Made by a program: the position numbers and the translations under genes. DNA of 64,000 bases, from assembly GCF_003952385.1 (NCBI RefSeq), contig NZ_CP034444.1:3906001-3970000 (forward strand), written 5' to 3'. The notes under the pieces are model-generated. The model made no database searches and had not been told where the DNA came from. It saw only the letters and a list, made by a program, of their open reading frames with translations. Each line of letters begins with the position of its first letter. Position 1 is the first letter of the stretch. This DNA comes from Mesorhizobium sp. M1D.F.Ca.ET.043.01.1.1 (GTDB taxonomy: Bacteria > Pseudomonadota > Alphaproteobacteria > Rhizobiales > Rhizobiaceae). Of the stretch, positions 54,950 through 64,000 are shown in pieces.

Positions 54950-55720
54950 CCCACGTCGCGCACGACGTTCTGGTCAACCGCGCCGCCGAAAAGGGAAAGA
55001 GCAGGATGGGCGTTGGGGGCGGCGACGACCTTGACTAGCCACGGCCTTTCAGAGGCGAGCGCCTCGAGAGCAGGCCCTATGTCGTCCGGTACCCTGACGA
55101 CGGTCGCGCCGCAACCGCACGCCCGGGCGATTGCTGCGTGGTCGACTGGAGCGAAATGGCAGGCGCTCGTACAGGGTCCTAACGGCATTGCTTCGGCATG
55201 CCTTTGGAAGCCGAGCACGCCATTCTTTAGCACGATTACGACGACGGACACGCAGTTGCGTACCATCGGCGCGGCGGCGCCACAGGTCGATGTGTTGGAG
55301 GATTTGACAAAGAGCGTTGATCGTGACCGCAGCATGGACCACGAGGCACAGCGCCTCGTAGGTGCAACCGACCTCGGTTGGATCGACGCCGATATGGATG
55401 TTGCACGCGCCAGGCGTGATCTGGCGCCAACTGTCTGTTCCATTCTGGTTGGTGCGCGTTCCGACAGGCTCGCCTTGAAAGCCTCCGGAAGTGATGGCAC
55501 GAGGATGGCCGCGGGCGGCCCGTTTTGGGTGGTAACCACTGCAATCCTGCTTAAGACGCGTTCAAAGTCGTCTGCCATGGCGCCCCCCATCTTCTCCTGC
55601 CGGTAGGCGAGCTGGCGGGATGCCAATCGTACCGCAGGCGAGGAGGACGGCAGACGGCAGGCTCTGGCCAAACAAGGGCTTCAACGCACGCGCGATCGCC
55701 TGTGCGACGGTTTCTTCCAT
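54950..55720 (-). pseudogene. TPP-dependent acetolactate-synthase-like enzyme, decayed
   Basis: ATG 55720 lies 4 bases after the upstream aminotransferase gene and opens EETVAQAIARALKPLFGQSL, the start of a TPP enzyme of the acetolactate synthase class. Further pieces in other frames are EKMGGAMADDFERVLSRIAVVTTQNGP-like, then IGVDPTEVGCTYE, and a C-terminus with SVVVIVLKNGVLGFQ, FAPVDHAAIARACGC and ALASERPWLVKVV. About half of the usual 550 residues are deleted and several frameshifts are present. In cut form it cannot work. Confidence 0.75.
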
Positions 55721-55723
55721 GAT

Positions 55724-57082
55724 CTAACCCGTGATAGTGTCGAGGAGCGCCGCGCGCTGAATTAGGAAGCGGTCGAAAGCATTTGCGACGAAGGCGATCT
55801 CATCCTCCCCCATCGGTGTTGAGAGGCAAGCGGCGGCCGCTTTGGGCAGAATGATGCCTTCCGTGGCGAAGAAGCGAGTTAATTCCGTCATCACGGCCAC
55901 CTCCTGTAGGGTAAGGAAACTTTCTCGGAACTCTCGCGGCGGCTTGCGCCGCGGGTGAAGGCGAAAGAGGGAAGTGGCTCCAGTGACGCTGAAAGGGGCG
56001 CCGTGCCGCGCGATGATGCGTTCGAGCCCGTTTCGCAGTTTGTCCCCCAGCCGCTCGAGGTAATCGAAGGCAGCGCGGTCGAGGGCTTCCATCGCGGCGA
56101 GTCCTGCTGCCATCGAGAGCGGATTGGCTGAAAAGGTGCCGCCCTGCGGCAGAGCAGGACCGCCTGATGCGGCCTCGAAGACTGCCATCACCTCGCTGCG
56201 GCCTCCGATCGCGCCGATGGGGAGCCCGCCGCCAATGATCTTGCCGAGCGCGAAGAGATCGGGGGCGAGCCCATAGAGCGCAGAGGCGCCTTCGTAACCC
56301 TGTCGGAGGTTGAGAACCTCGTCGCTGATAACAAGGATACCGTGACGACGGGCCGTCTCTTGGATGGCGGATACGAAATCCGGCGTGGGCGAAATGAGCC
56401 CACTGCGGCTCGGCATGGGATCAACGAGGACGGCTGCGAGACGCCCTGCATGTTCCGTGATCAGCCGGCGCGCGCCCTCGGCGTTGTTGAAGCGCAAAAT
56501 CACAACGTCATCGAGCACAGCTGGCGGCATGCCGCGATAAGAAAGAGTGGGCGCGGGATGTTCGGGATCGCCCCACGTTTGAGGCGTTGCAGCCTGGCTG
56601 ACCTCGACCCAGTCGTAGGCGCCGTGATAGGCTCCCTCGATCTTGGCAATGGCGGGACGTCCCGTGAACGCCCGCGCCGCCTTAATCGCAAACATGACCG
56701 CCTCGGTACCGGTATTGACGAAGCGGATGCGGTCAAGATGCGGAATTCGGGCGCAGAGAAGCTCAGCAAGATCGATTTCAATCTCGGTCGGGTTGGCGAA
56801 GCAGCATCCGCTTCTGAGCTGCTGCGTCACGGCCTCGATCACGGGCGGGAAGGCGTGGCCATGGATGAGGGTCGTGAAGTTGCCGTTGAGGTCTAGGAGA
56901 CGACGGCCATCAACGTCGACAAGAAACGCACTCTCTCCGTGATGCATGTAGCGGGGAATGGGATCGCGCTCGATAGTGATCCGCGTGGTGCCGTCCGGGA
57001 AAACCCTGCGCGCCCGGCCGAAAGTCTCGGCAGAACGGGGTCCGACGAGCGGAGGGGGGGGCAGGGCTGGTTGCTCTAACAC
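55724..57082 (-). CDS. Class III aminotransferase (glutamate-1-semialdehyde aminomutase-like)
   Basis: The 452-residue PLP enzyme has RFVNTGTEAVMFAIKAARAFTG in the cofactor-binding region, Asp in LVISDEVLNLRQG, and the Schiff-base Lys in ALGKIIGGGLPIGAIGG. The opening resembles the HemL-like group used in secondary metabolism. A true HemL for haem synthesis is expected elsewhere in the genome, so this is more likely an aminotransferase or mutase of an accessory pathway. It heads a minus-strand operon with a TPP enzyme (now broken) and an SDR. ATG 57082 is the likely start. Confidence 0.83.
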   Translation of the reverse strand: MLEQPALPPPPLVGPRSAETFGRARRVFPDGTTRITIERDPIPRYMHHGESAFLVDVDGRRLLDLNGNFTTLIHGHAFPPVIEAVTQQLRSGCCFANPTEIEIDLAELLCARIPHLDRIRFVNTGTEAVMFAIKAARAFTGRPAIAKIEGAYHGAYDWVEVSQAATPQTWGDPEHPAPTLSYRGMPPAVLDDVVILRFNNAEGARRLITEHAGRLAAVLVDPMPSRSGLISPTPDFVSAIQETARRHGILVISDEVLNLRQGYEGASALYGLAPDLFALGKIIGGGLPIGAIGGRSEVMAVFEAASGGPALPQGGTFSANPLSMAAGLAAMEALDRAAFDYLERLGDKLRNGLERIIARHGAPFSVTGATSLFRLHPRRKPPREFRESFLTLQEVAVMTELTRFFATEGIILPKAAAACLSTPMGEDEIAFVANAFDRFLIQRAALLDTITG

Positions 57083-57310
57083 CGCGGCTATCCTCTTGCT
57101 GTGGCCTGGGAATTACTCGCGCGACATAGCCGCCGCAAAAAATCAGAAGACAATTGTCCACCGCAGATAAGTTCAATTGCCTAGAGGTTCCCAGAAACAA
57201 AATTAGGTATCATTCACTTTGCGACGACCGCACTTGATTTTGCACTACAAGTTTCCTCTTCAATAGCTTCCCCTGGTGCGGCGACTTGAGGGGCTGATGA
57301 TTGTCTTTGT

Positions 57311-58997
57311 TCACGGAAATGGAGAGATCGACCAACTGATTAAGTTCACCGCACGCTGAATTATCGCCTCGGTCCGGACACGGTCGGGTGAAGCGGCTAT
57401 GACATGTCCCATGCGATCTCGATAGTCGCCTTTCCTCACGATAGGGGTATTGGGCTCGACACAAAATTGCACCTCTGCGACACCCGGTACAGCAGCAGCC
57501 TGACTGCCGCCATGGATCCAATCGACGATGCCATCACGGTCAGGAATTAGGACCCGGACGGCCACAATGTGTGAATGCCTTCTGCGCAAATCCCATTCGT
57601 GGCCGACGGCAAGCTTGATGTGTTCGGTGATAAGATCGACTCCATAAGCCAGCCGAACCAATTGAGAACCCGTCCCGCCCAAAAGTCGCGGATTCACTTC
57701 AATGACGACAGGGCCAAGCTTCGTCCACCGGAGTTCAACATTCGTGGGACCCCAGCCAAGGCCGAGAATTCGCAAGCAGCTCAGCGAAACGTCGGCGATT
57801 CGCTCGTGCTCGTCATCTGTCAGCGAGGCTGGCTGGGTGCCGCTATGAAAGACGAAATGCGGTGGGGGGCCGTAGTCAGCGGCGGCAATCGCAACGACCT
57901 CATTTCCCATTATCTGAGCGATATAATGCGGACCATTCGCGTATTCTTCAACAAGTATCCTCGGCGAAGATCGCCAAATGTGCTTCCCACCCAATAGGTA
58001 GGTGGTATGTTCGGCTAACTCATCGACGGTGCTGCATAATCGCACACCGATGCTGCCGCTGCCTATGGCTGGCTTCAGAATCACCGGCAGGCCGATCTCG
58101 GCGGCAGAGATTTCAACCTCCGCTGCATTCGCTGCTAAGCGATAAGCAGGTATTGGAATGCCGGCCTCCGCGAGGAGCTGACGTTGAGTAAATTTGTCGC
58201 AGCATTGTTCAATCGATGCGGGGTTCGGTCCCGGTAGATCGAAATGCAGGCAGAGCTTGCCAACTGTCGCGTAGATCGACTCGTCGTCGCCCGCAAAGCC
58301 AGTAATGCCAGCAATGTCATACGTCGCACGTAGCCGCGAACATTCGTGAATCAGCCATCGATTGTCTGTATCGCAATCCAGGTGAAGTCGAGGTCCTCGA
58401 GTCCGGCCCAGGCATACTCCGCACGCGGCGTCATTTCCCTTATCGACGAATTAAGCGGACCTTTCGCAGTATTCAACAAGTATTCGGGAAGTGCCGTGTG
58501 GGGGCCGTGGGCAGATTTCGCAGTCAGGCGGTCTGTACGCACCGTGCGCGGTATGCTGGCCAGAATCACGCGGCAGGCGGATCCGGCGCAGGTTACGCTG
58601 ATTGTGTGGGGGAAGCATATGAGCGGCCTCCGCGAGGAGCTGGATGCTGGATTCGTGTCAGCGCATCGAGATTGTCTGTATCGACACGGATTGTCTCGAC
58701 ACTTTCCGCCGCAAGGTAGTCATACCGAGCAGGATCAGCCGACAGGGTAATTGGATGGAAACCAAGACTCTGGGCCGCTTGGACGTATCGCAGACCAATT
58801 ACCCTATGACCTTCAACTAGGATAAGCGCTCTCGTTGCTCTTGGCATCCATTTCTCCATTGCGAGCTGCGGCGGTCCGGGCGTAAACAGGGTATTAGCCT
58901 CTTTCAGCGCGCCTGACCTCAGATTTAAGATGAACCTATAACCTTCAGGGACTTGCGCTCGCAAAGATTCTATAAATTTATTTGAAGCATTTGTTGC
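57311..58997 (-). pseudogene. ATP-grasp ligase, broken inverted copy
   Basis: This is the minus-strand partner of the intact gene at 60019-61257. The 5' part (58997 to ~58665) and the 3' part (~58375 to 57311) match it, but ~300 bases of other DNA separate them. A 15-base block (GATTGTCTGTATCG-like) is present on both sides of the insert. The core ATP-grasp words are present (LPVILKPAIGSGSIGVRL, RILVEEYANGP, VVIEVNPRLLGG, PGVAEVQFCVEP). From about residue 1 to the ATP-grasp loop the copies are nearly identical; after RILVEEYANGP they differ at about a third of the positions. Confidence 0.8.
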
Positions 58998-59459
58998 ATG
59001 TATTCGCGGAGCGTCTAGATACCTGAGTAATTCGTCCACACCGCCTAATCCGGTGAAGTCGATTTCGGCGGCCACATATCCCGACGCGGCGACCGCCATT
59101 TGCGTGAGCTTGTTTACGAAGAGGCGTCGGTTAGGGCACGGGTCTACAGCTCCGGGAGAGGATCGGCTTGAAAAGAGCTGCCGTTGGTGTGGCGCGCGAA
59201 CGCGGTGATATACATACGACGCTTGAAACCGGCGAGCTCTTAAATGCGATGCACGATCGCCTGAGGCGTCCCTGCGGGGACGAGAGCCTAGCTATTCCGC
59301 TGATCGGGGTTGCACCGCTGGCTTAGCAAGGTGCGTCGTTCCCATTGAACGCTCGTCCCGTAAAGTCCCATCATGCGGCGAACCAATATTGACCACGAAG
59401 AACCGTGTGGCTAGTCAAAAGCTCACGAGGGGAATATCCGCTGCAAACGGCCGCCGTCT
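58998..59459. other. Spacer of the inverted repeat, no gene recognised
   Basis: About 460 bases between the repeat arms before the IS3 remnant. A minus-strand frame continues upstream of the broken ATP-grasp copy to 59099 (AEIDFTGLGGVDELLRYL), so an N-terminal extension of that gene cannot be excluded. Nothing else recognisable. Confidence 0.35.
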
Positions 59460-59700
59460 CCTCGATCGCGCTCCTCGATCGCGCCAAGATCGGCTGCACA
59501 ACGCAGCGCACAGCGGATGGGCCGGCCAGAGGATAGCGGTATGCTGGGAGGTGTCCCCACCGAGGCTACCGAGAAAGCTGAAGGCTCTTGGAAGCGGGAG
59601 CTGCGCCAGGCCAATGAGATCCTGCGCAAGGCGATGCTTGGTTTGCGGTGGCGGAGTTCGATCGTCTTTAGAGACGATACTCGCCTTCCGCGGAGAAGAG
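59460..59700 (+). pseudogene. IS3-family orfA C-terminal remnant
   Basis: Plus-strand frames read GVPTEATEKAEGSWKRELRQANEILRK in pieces. ELRQANEILRKA is the well-known coiled-coil end of IS3-family OrfA, followed in another frame by FAVAEFDRL. The rest of the element is missing. The fragment sits inside the spacer of the ATP-grasp inverted repeat. Confidence 0.65.
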
Positions 59701-60018
59701 GTTGGTCGAGCCGATCCGTCGATCTGAGGTGCTGCCGAACGCCGTGTCACATGGGATTCACTTGTCGCTGAGCTACCTGCAAGTTCCTTTTTTTGGCCTT
59801 ATCCAAGTTCCTGCCGACTCCGTGCTTGTCTTCGCGGGTTCACCGTGGTTCCCGGTTACCAGCACGTTGCAACAAATGCTTCAAATAAATTTATAGAATC
59901 TTTGCGAGCGCAAGTCCCTGAAGGTTATAGGTTCATCTTAAATCTGAGGTCAGGCGCGCTGAAAGAGGCTAATACCCTGTTTACGCCCGGACCGCCGCAG
60001 CTCGCAATGGAGAAATGG

Positions 60019-61257
60019 ATGCCAAGAGCAACGAGAGCGCTTATCCTAGTTGAAGGTCATAGGGGAATTGGTCTGCGATACGTCCAAGCGGCCCAGAGTC
60101 TTGGTTACCATCCAATTACCCTGTCGGCTGATCCTGCTCGGTATGACTACCTTGCGGCGGAAAGTGTCGAGACAATCCGTGTCGATACAGACAATCTCGA
60201 TGCGCTGATTCACGAATGTTCGCGGCTACGTGCGACGTATGACATTGCTGGCATTACTGGCTTTGCGGGCGACGACGAGTCGATCTACGCGACAGTTGGC
60301 AAGCTCTGCCTGCATTTCGATCTACCGGGACCGAACCCCGCATCGATTGAACAATGCTGCGACAAATTTACTCAACGTCAGCTCCTCGCGGAGGCCGGCA
60401 TTCCAATACCTGCTTATCGCTTAGCAGCGAATGCAGCGGAGGTTGAAATCTCTGCCGCCGAGATCGGCCTGCCGGTGATTCTGAAGCCAGTCATAGGCAG
60501 CGGCAGCATCGGTGTGCGATTATGCAGCACCGTCGATGAGTTAGCCGAACATACCACCTACCTATTGGGTGGGAAGCATATTTGGCGATCTTCACCGAGG
60601 ATACTTGTTGAAGAATACGCGAATGGTCCAGACTACGGCGCTTACGCAATGGGAAATGAAATCGTTGGGATAGAGGCTGCTGTATATGGCGGCCAGCCGC
60701 ATTTCGTCTGTAGTGAAGGAACCTTCCCAGCCCCGCTCATTGATGACGAGTACAAACTTATGGCCGATGTTTCGCTGAGTTGCTTGCGATCTCTCGGCCT
60801 TGGCTGGGGGCCAACCAGTATCCAATTCCGATGGACGACACGTGGTCCAGTCGTTATTGAAGTCAACCCGCGGCTTGGTGGTGGTCCTCAACCGGTTCAT
60901 CTGGCTTACGGAGTCGACCTCGTCACCGAACACATCAAGCTTGTCATCGGTCGCGAATGTAACCTGCGCAAAAGCCATTCACATATCGCGGCCTGGCGCT
61001 CATTGTTTCCTGATCGCGATGGCATCCTCGATTGGATCCATGGCGGCAGTCAGGCTGCTGCTGTACCGGGTGTCGCCGAAGTCAAATTTTATGTTGAGCC
61101 CAAGACGCCGATCATCAGGAAGGGCGATTACCGAGACTCCATGGGGTACATTATCGCCGTTTCATCCAACCGTTCTCGGACAAAGTCGATACTCCAGCAA
61201 GCCATCGACCTAATCGACTGGTCGATCACACCATTTCCGACTGAACAGGAACAATAA
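60019..61257 (+). CDS. ATP-grasp ligase (carbamoyl-phosphate-synthase-like fold), copy 2
   Basis: The protein is 412 residues from ATG 60019, which has GGAG 6 bases upstream and aligns with the start of copy 1 (RALILVEGHRGIGLRYVQ vs RALILIEG). The frame is open upstream to 59845, and that stretch is also conserved in the inverted copy, so a longer form is possible. Core motifs are LPVILKPVIGSGSIGVRL, RILVEEYANGPDY and VVIEVNPRLGGG; the adjacent QFRW replaces the usual VELRW, so one presumed metal-ligand Glu differs. The C-terminal section has PGVAEVKFYVEPKTP. It probably forms an amide or peptide bond on a small carboxylate. It lies 490 bases upstream of an M24 hydrolase. Confidence 0.85.
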   Translation: MPRATRALILVEGHRGIGLRYVQAAQSLGYHPITLSADPARYDYLAAESVETIRVDTDNLDALIHECSRLRATYDIAGITGFAGDDESIYATVGKLCLHFDLPGPNPASIEQCCDKFTQRQLLAEAGIPIPAYRLAANAAEVEISAAEIGLPVILKPVIGSGSIGVRLCSTVDELAEHTTYLLGGKHIWRSSPRILVEEYANGPDYGAYAMGNEIVGIEAAVYGGQPHFVCSEGTFPAPLIDDEYKLMADVSLSCLRSLGLGWGPTSIQFRWTTRGPVVIEVNPRLGGGPQPVHLAYGVDLVTEHIKLVIGRECNLRKSHSHIAAWRSLFPDRDGILDWIHGGSQAAAVPGVAEVKFYVEPKTPIIRKGDYRDSMGYIIAVSSNRSRTKSILQQAIDLIDWSITPFPTEQEQ

Positions 61258-61750
61258 TCGGTTCCTCGTCTCTCCGCACCAGCGCAGATGTCCCAGCCAA
61301 AGAGTGATCGTTGCCGAACATTGGTGCGATTGAGAGCACGAAAGAGATGCGGAGCCATAGCTATACTTTGCGATCCGTGGCGAATCGCGATCGGTTGATT
61401 TTTGCTGATTCACAGAAGCCTCGTGCTTTGCTTTCCGCGACACGATCGTGAGTGGCGACTGATTACCTGCGCTCCAAAGGGGCTTTGCGCGAGCTAGGCT
61501 TCGCTTGATCAGGCGGCCGCCACCTGCTGAACAAGTCTCTCGGAGACATCTTGCAGCCAGATGACGTCGATATGGAAACTGCATTTGACCATGGCCGCTG
61601 GGCGTTCAATCGTCTGACTTCTCTAGCCGCGAGTTGAACAACAAGCACAGGACGATCAAGCCTCAGCGACCGGATTGTGCTGGCCAGTCTTAGCGGAGGC
61701 TGTGTCATTGTTGCGCGAATGCAAACCTCAAAAATCAATGGAGTAGACTC
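61258..61750. other. Intergenic region, no gene recognised
   Basis: About 490 bases before the M24 gene. A minus-strand frame (61463-61738) is open but has no motif. GGAG at 61740-61743 precedes ATG 61751 with suitable spacing. Confidence 0.35.
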
Positions 61751-62920
61751 ATGACGATCCCAAAGGGTGTACAGGCATTTCCACGCACTGAATACCTGCG
61801 CCGGCTGTCCGCCGTGAAGGCTGAAATGGAGGGACGCGACGTGGACGTACTGCTCGTTTTGGACGCTTCCAATATCACTTATCTTTCAGGCTATACCACG
61901 CCGTCCGGATATGTTCCTCAGGCGCTTGTGATTGACGGGGTGGCTGAGGAGCCGACATTCATCCTTCGTCGTTGCGATGCGCCGGCGGCCATGTACGAAT
62001 GTTTCATGGAACAGGATAAGATCATCGGCTACCCGGAAGCGCTCATTGGCAATCTAGCCAACGACGGATACGATGCCGTCATCGACTTCCTGAATGAAGC
62101 TGGTCTCGCGAAACGGGGGCTGGGTATCGAGATGTCGAGCCTGCCTGCAGCGACATCGGAAAAGTTCAAGTCACGGCTGCCTGAGGCTCGCGTTGTAGAC
62201 TGCACCAAGCTTGTCAGCTGGCTCCGCCTAGTCAAATCCGATCTCGAAATAGAAGTCATGCGGGAAGCCGCCGCCATTTCCGACGCCGCGATGAAGCGCG
62301 CCAGCGAAGTCATACGTGCCGGTGTAGCGGAAGCCGACGCGGCGGCAGAGATCGCGGCGGCGTTAATCCGGGGAGCGAATGGAAAGCCGGGAACGGCGCT
62401 GAAGGCCTTCTATCTCTGCGCCTCGCCTCGGATAGGTACCTGTCACATTCCGTGGACGGGGGACGTGTTCCGCGACGGGTCCCAGATCAATCTCGAACTC
62501 GGCGGCACTCGCCATGGATATTCCGCGGGCCTCATGCGTACTTTCTCGATCGGCGCCCCGTCCGAACGCCTGCGCCGCATTCATGAGGCCCAGGTCGAAG
62601 GCCTTGAGGCGGCACTCGCCGCAGTCCGGCCGGGATCAACGTGCAGCGAAGTGGCCAACGCGTTCTACAAGACGCTCCGCAAACACGGTTTCGAAAAGGA
62701 AACGCGCTGCGGCTACGCGCACGGCATTGGCTGGCTCGAACCGACTGCAAGCCTCCGGGATGGCGACACGACTGAGCTGAAGCCGAACATGACCTTTCAT
62801 TTGATGCTGGGCAACTGGATTGAGGACGACTTCGGTTACGTGATCAGCGAGACATTCCGGGTCGCCGGCACCGGCGCTGAGGTAATCACAAACACGCCGC
62901 GGAAGATCTTCGAAATCTGA
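61751..62920 (+). CDS. M24-fold hydrolase without metal ligands (creatinase/ectoine hydrolase-like)
   Basis: The 389-residue protein has an N-terminal creatinase domain (about 10-150) and a C-terminal pita-bread domain. In metallo-M24 enzymes two Asp, one His and two Glu bind metals. Here the first Asp position is Glu249 (INLELGG) and the second is Gly260 (GYSAGLMRTF). The fourth ligand in MTFHLMLG is His instead of Glu. The His in YAHGIGW and the Glu in ISETFRV remain. This pattern fits metal-independent members such as creatinase and ectoine hydrolase (DoeA/EutD) and not an aminopeptidase. The substrate may be a small guanidino or cyclic amidine compound. It is downstream of ATP-grasp copy 2. 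Confidence 0.8.
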   Translation: MTIPKGVQAFPRTEYLRRLSAVKAEMEGRDVDVLLVLDASNITYLSGYTTPSGYVPQALVIDGVAEEPTFILRRCDAPAAMYECFMEQDKIIGYPEALIGNLANDGYDAVIDFLNEAGLAKRGLGIEMSSLPAATSEKFKSRLPEARVVDCTKLVSWLRLVKSDLEIEVMREAAAISDAAMKRASEVIRAGVAEADAAAEIAAALIRGANGKPGTALKAFYLCASPRIGTCHIPWTGDVFRDGSQINLELGGTRHGYSAGLMRTFSIGAPSERLRRIHEAQVEGLEAALAAVRPGSTCSEVANAFYKTLRKHGFEKETRCGYAHGIGWLEPTASLRDGDTTELKPNMTFHLMLGNWIEDDFGYVISETFRVAGTGAEVITNTPRKIFEI

Positions 62921-63429
62921 ACGGGCAATCGTGTCCGGTCGCCTATCTATTCGATCGTGTTGATGTCAGGCGCTTCTAAGTTGTCCGAATCGCCGGCGTT
63001 TTGATGTCCTCCGGAGGGTCTTGCTTCTCTCCGGATTGGCTCTTGGGATTAGAAGAATGGCGGAAAGATCTGTTCGGCGTCTGATTCAATGATGCGATCA
63101 GCACGTGGACCGTAGCGAACTCCCTCCGAAGGACTTCTGTCCGCCAGTTGGCGGATTTGAGGTGACACTAGTTGCGATGGCTTCTGGAGCGATTGCGGTC
63201 AAGCTTGTTAGTGCTTCATGTCCTATTCGATTGTTCGATCGGTTGGCGACCATCTCCTCGTCCTGACTTGGCTTCGGCTGTGCCGCGGGGGACTGGCCGG
63301 TCGTGTTGGCCGGCAGGTCATCGCGTGCGCGACGTGGCTTTGATGGAGCTACGAGCCCGATGGCTGCGATCGCGGCTGGTCTCGCGGCGCACCGCGACGA
63401 TTTCCAGATCCGTGCCTTCCTCATCGAAC
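62921..63429. other. Intergenic region, no gene recognised
   Basis: About 500 bases. A minus-strand frame (63318-63500) contains QAMRLFDEEGTDLEIVAVRR, which reads like real protein but matches no family I know. No terminator with a T-run was identified after the M24 gene. Confidence 0.35.
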
Positions 63430-63620
63430 AGGCGCATGGCTTGGCCTCGTGCCACGGCAATACAGTACCGGAGGGAAGCCGACTGTCCGCCGCATCTCAA
63501 AACCAGGAAGCCGCTTATCTGCGAATTCTGTTAATCCAGGCGGCCAGCTTCGGCGCATGGCTGCAGAATGCCGCGCCGCGGCTTCATCGCAGCAAGCTCG
63601 CCACGGCACTGGCTATCGCT
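63430..63620 (+). pseudogene. IS110-type transposase fragment, C-terminal part
   Basis: A plus-strand frame reads EAAYLRILLIQAASFGAWLQ and RLHRSKLATALA, resembling the end of IS110/IS116 transposases (YLR-LLV-A-A, then a basic helix and ALANK). It is in the opposite orientation to the neighbouring IS110 fragment, so the element has been split by an inversion. Confidence 0.45.
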
Positions 63621-63649
63621 GAAGCGCCAAAGTCCCGACAGCGATCGAA

Positions 63650-63960
63650 GGCTTCGCTGTGCCGATCGCCGCGACCAGGAGATCATCGGCGCGACGCCGG
63701 CACGCTCATCAGGCGACGGCAGTTCGCCTCGTTCTGGCTGATCTCCTCGATCTCCTGGCTGACCGTTTCGATGAGCTCGTCGAGCCACAGCCAGTCCTCG
63801 TAGAGTCCAACGATCGGATCGCTCATGCGCGGCGATATCTCGTCGGCACGGTTCTCCAGGATTGCGAACTGCGAGTTGCGAAGTGCTCTCGCGCCGGGCA
63901 GCACGGCAATACCGTGCTGCGCAATGGCTGGACATTCGGCAGCACCGAAACGAGGTGACG
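63650..63960 (-). pseudogene. IS110-type transposase fragment, middle part
   Basis: The minus-strand frame reads LYEDWLWLDELIETVSQEI, then NEANCRRLMSVP. This is the coiled-coil region and the RRLMSVPGVGP-like motif that precede the C-terminal transposase_20 domain of IS110-family proteins. The motif is broken directly after SVP by a frameshift (VAAIGTAK in another frame). The N-terminal DEDD catalytic part would lie beyond the window end. Confidence 0.6.
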
Positions 63961-64000
63961 GCCATCTAAACCGCCACCCCCCAGTGCGCGAGAAGCATGG

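Larger units (their letters stand above)
57311..61250. repeat. Large inverted repeat of ATP-grasp genes
   Basis: The left arm is ~57311-58997 (minus strand, interrupted) and the right arm ~59870-61250 (plus strand, intact), separated by ~870 bases that hold an IS3 fragment. Arm identity is very high from the GCAACAAATGCTTCAAATAAA block (59869 onward) to about 60620 and drops sharply afterwards. This is the signature of partial gene conversion or of a chimeric duplication. Confidence 0.75.

Noticed and set aside
60230..60424. Frame starting MRRMTLLALLALRAT (also at 58135-58329), which looks like a signal peptide
   Set aside because: It is the +1 shadow of the ATP-grasp gene. The identical copy on the other strand only reflects the inverted duplication of the DNA.
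1..64000. nod boxes, nif/nod structural genes, luxI, tRNA or rRNA genes, CRISPR arrays
   Set aside because: Looked for by eye along both strands; nothing convincing was found. Short or diverged examples could have been missed.

Overview
The window looks like an accessory region of an alphaproteobacterial rhizobial genome, most likely Mesorhizobium or a close relative. The evidence is a GC-rich rhizobial coding style, methylated-amine and oligopeptide ABC uptake operons, a LuxR regulator of the acyl-homoserine-lactone type, an apparent NifA/sigma54 promoter, and many decayed insertion sequences (IS630, IS91, IS3, IS5-type, IS256, IS66, IS110). This is the usual texture of a symbiosis island or symbiotic plasmid. 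The genus is an inference. No rRNA, tRNA, CRISPR array, nod box or nif/nod structural gene was seen.

Layout. 0-10.5 kb: a methylated-amine module. A GcvT-type FAD dehydrogenase (sarcosine/dimethylglycine dehydrogenase family) lies on the plus strand. Facing it is a minus-strand operon of an MttB-family methyltransferase, a solute-binding protein and ProW-ProX-ProV. 10.5-13 kb: an IS630 element and an isochorismatase-type pseudogene. 13-18.7 kb: a 2-oxoacid-dehydrogenase-like operon (E1 alpha, E1 beta, free lipoyl domain, SDR, E2) followed by another SDR. The E2 has lost its lipoylatable lysine. 19.5-27.3 kb: a CocE-type hydrolase followed by a complete oligopeptide-type ABC importer. 27.3-34 kb: decayed genes and IS fragments around an intact DddP-family (DMSP lyase) gene. 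34-39 kb: a second E1 alpha/E1 beta/SDR cassette followed by an ATP-grasp ligase.

40.5-51.5 kb is the most interesting part. It holds an SDR, an ABC exporter, a LuxR regulator, and a promoter with two TGT-N10-ACA NifA sites 30 bp apart ahead of a full-consensus -24/-12 element. Downstream come a radical SAM/SPASM enzyme, an EctB-like aminotransferase, a 2OG-Fe(II) oxygenase and an alpha-oxoamine synthase. I read this as a candidate small-molecule biosynthesis and export locus under nitrogen-fixation (NifA/RpoN) and possibly quorum control. The product is unknown.

51.5-64 kb: IS and integrase debris, a decaying aminotransferase/TPP-enzyme/SDR operon, an inverted duplication of the ATP-grasp gene (one arm broken, one intact), a metal-free-type M24 hydrolase, and rearranged IS110 pieces. 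The ATP-grasp family occurs four times in the window (two intact, two decayed). With the two E1-SDR cassettes and a three-copy ~90-bp repeat, this points to expansion by duplication inside the island.
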